In this document: positions 62,711-64,000 of the stretch, in pieces | Numbering within the stretch: position 1 is the first letter of the stretch | Layout: each line of letters starts with the position of its first letter | Assembly (NCBI GenBank): GCA_043805435.1 | Contig: JAZDHY010000063.1 | Location: 1-64,000 of the forward strand | Source of the DNA: JAEXOD01 sp043805435 | GTDB lineage: Bacteria > Bacteroidota > Ignavibacteria > Ignavibacteriales > Melioribacteraceae | DNA: 64,000 nucleotides | Direction: 5' to 3' | Made by a program: the position numbers and the translations under genes | Notes under the pieces: model-generated | What the model saw: only the letters and a program-made list of their open reading frames with translations | What the model was told of the DNA's origin: nothing | Database searches by the model: none

Positions 62711-64000
62711 TTAATAGAGCATTAAAACCAATTTCTAAATCTAAACCATATTTTATTATTCCTAAAATTAATATTAGTACAATAAATAATGGCATTAAAT
62801 TATTTTATGTTAATAAAAACACCCTGCCAATTGTAAATTTTTCTTTAATTATTTTTGCAGGCAGCAGAATTGACCCCGCGAAACTGAATGGACTGGCTTA
62901 TCTTACAAGCACATTAATAGTTGAAGGAGCAGGCGAATTTAACGCACTGGAGCTAAAAGAAGAATTTCAATCGTTGGGAGTGAGTTTTAATGTAAACTTA
63001 AATGGCGAATATATTATTTTTAATATCCTTTCTACTACCGAAAATTTTGAAAAAGCTTTTTCACTACTATCTGACGTAATTTTAAGACCACATTTTACTT
63101 CTATAGATTTTGATCTGGCAAAAAAAAGACTACAAACTAATCTGGTACACTCACAAATTGACCCCGATTCGATAACAAATATTTGTTATAATAAAGTTGT
63201 TGCAAACAAACTTCAAAGTTCACATCCCAAATCCGGCTATCCGGATACTGTGGAGAACATAACAAATGAAAATATTGTAAATTTCTATAAAGATAATTTT
63301 TCGCCTTCAAATTCAGTAATTTGTGTAACCGGTGATATACAACAAGAAGAAATTGAAAATTTGTATAACAAATATTTTGACAAATGGGAAAACAAATCAA
63401 TTTCTAATTTAGTTACTCCCGATTTTTCAAATACAAACATTGCAGCATTTTATACACATTTCGAAAATGCTCCTCAATCAATCATTACCCTTGGGCATAG
63501 ACTTCCAACGCGGGACAAAATTGATTATCTTACATTATCACTTGCAAATGGAGTTTTAGGCGGACATTTTAGCAGTCGTTTAAATAGAAATTTACGTGAA
63601 CAAAAAGGTTATACTTACGGAATCGGTTCGCGAGCAACATTTAATAAAGAGTGTGGTATATTCACAATTGATACTTCAGTTGAGGGAAAGGTTACTATTG
63701 ATGCCCTTGCAGAAATCATTTACGAAATTAACAACTTTTATAACACTATTACCGAAGAAGAGTTAGACTTTAATAAATCATATCTGGTTAATCACTTCCC
63801 CGCCACTTTTGAAACGTATTCCAGTATTAACTCGCTGCTTGTAAGTTTAGCAAACTATAACATCCCTGTATCATATCTGGATTCATTTATTGATAATACT
63901 TTAAGTATTAATATTGATTCATTAAATCAGTTTATTAAAAATTTTATTTTACCCGATAAAATGCAGATTTATATTTGTGGCGACAAAAATAACTTTATAG
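62707..64000 (+). CDS. M16 peptidase-like non-catalytic partner, truncated by window end
   Basis: An open frame from the ATG at 62707 runs 431 codons to the edge without a stop. It has the M16 fold pattern (INNGIKLFYVNKNTLPIVNF at the start). The zinc motif is replaced by GLAYLTSTLIVEGAG, with no His or Glu in the HxxEH positions. In its second half it has the R-Y pair segment LNRNLREQKGYTYGIGSRAT, which in M16B heterodimers lies on the inactive chain and binds substrate. It is therefore the likely partner of the preceding catalytic subunit. The 3' end is outside the window. Confidence 0.92.
   Translation, partial: MINRALKPISKSKPYFIIPKINISTINNGIKLFYVNKNTLPIVNFSLIIFAGSRIDPAKLNGLAYLTSTLIVEGAGEFNALELKEEFQSLGVSFNVNLNGEYIIFNILSTTENFEKAFSLLSDVILRPHFTSIDFDLAKKRLQTNLVHSQIDPDSITNICYNKVVANKLQSSHPKSGYPDTVENITNENIVNFYKDNFSPSNSVICVTGDIQQEEIENLYNKYFDKWENKSISNLVTPDFSNTNIAAFYTHFENAPQSIITLGHRLPTRDKIDYLTLSLANGVLGGHFSSRLNRNLREQKGYTYGIGSRATFNKECGIFTIDTSVEGKVTIDALAEIIYEINNFYNTITEEELDFNKSYLVNHFPATFETYSSINSLLVSLANYNIPVSYLDSFIDNTLSINIDSLNQFIKNFILPDKMQIYICGDKNNFI

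Overview
The window is low-GC bacterial chromosome. Its genes point to a Gram-negative member of the Ignavibacteria (Bacteroidota/Chlorobiota side). Two secreted proteins end in type IX secretion (T9SS) C-terminal sorting domains; the clearer one contains YPNPFNPSTTI. There is also a phosphate-selective-type porin, lipoproteins, a fused transaldolase-phosphoglucose isomerase and a bacterial-type DXP isoprenoid gene. Unlike many Bacteroidetes, clear Shine-Dalgarno sites precede many starts, including two TTG starts (surE, murI). I saw no tRNA, rRNA, CRISPR array or transposase gene.

Region by region. 0.4-4.8 kb: porin, LD-carboxypeptidase and a T9SS cargo protein. 4.8-5.8 kb: noncoding with degenerate repeats. 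5.8-7.3 kb: an ECF sigma/anti-sigma pair divergent from a small membrane protein, with two matching ECF-type promoters between them. 7.4-13.4 kb: rplU-rpmA, a PhoB/PhoR-like two-component pair, dxs and xseAB. 13.5-18.8 kb: a hypothetical exported protein, surE, a vWA membrane protein, hemerythrin and comF. 18.86-21.18 kb: a two-gene restriction-modification (R-M) cassette bounded by an almost perfect 38-bp direct repeat. 21.2-28.1 kb: a PorZ-like propeller protein, an ABC-F ATPase, an unusual ROK kinase, a T9SS-domain remnant and a lipoprotein. 28.1-29.8 kb: noncoding, with a tandem array of REP-like palindromes. 29.9-36.5 kb: housekeeping genes (rsmA, mgtE, ubiE/menG, murI, glnD) plus a small protein with a duplicated cysteine motif.

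36.8-49.3 kb is an accessory block. A seven-TM LuxR-type regulator diverges from genes for an M61 peptidase, a small unknown protein, a large exported M16 peptidase, an SGNH hydrolase, a serine hydrolase and an ABC transporter. 49.6-56.5 kb: tyrosine phenol-lyase, a QueF-like acidic protein without the expected catalytic cysteine, an MFS transporter, a Sua5/YciO protein and the Tal-Pgi fusion. 56.7-59.9 kb: two tandem AAA-ATPase/PD-(D/E)XK paralogues of equal length whose ends are almost identical but whose 112-residue middle differs. 60.2-64.0 kb: an exported nucleotide pyrophosphatase-type phosphodiesterase and a catalytic/non-catalytic M16 peptidase pair; the second gene runs off the end.

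Best candidates for something new: the mosaic ATPase/nuclease pair, the LuxR-peptidase-ABC block, the R-M insertion with target duplication, the paired ECF promoters with a probably leaderless sigma mRNA, and the palindrome array.
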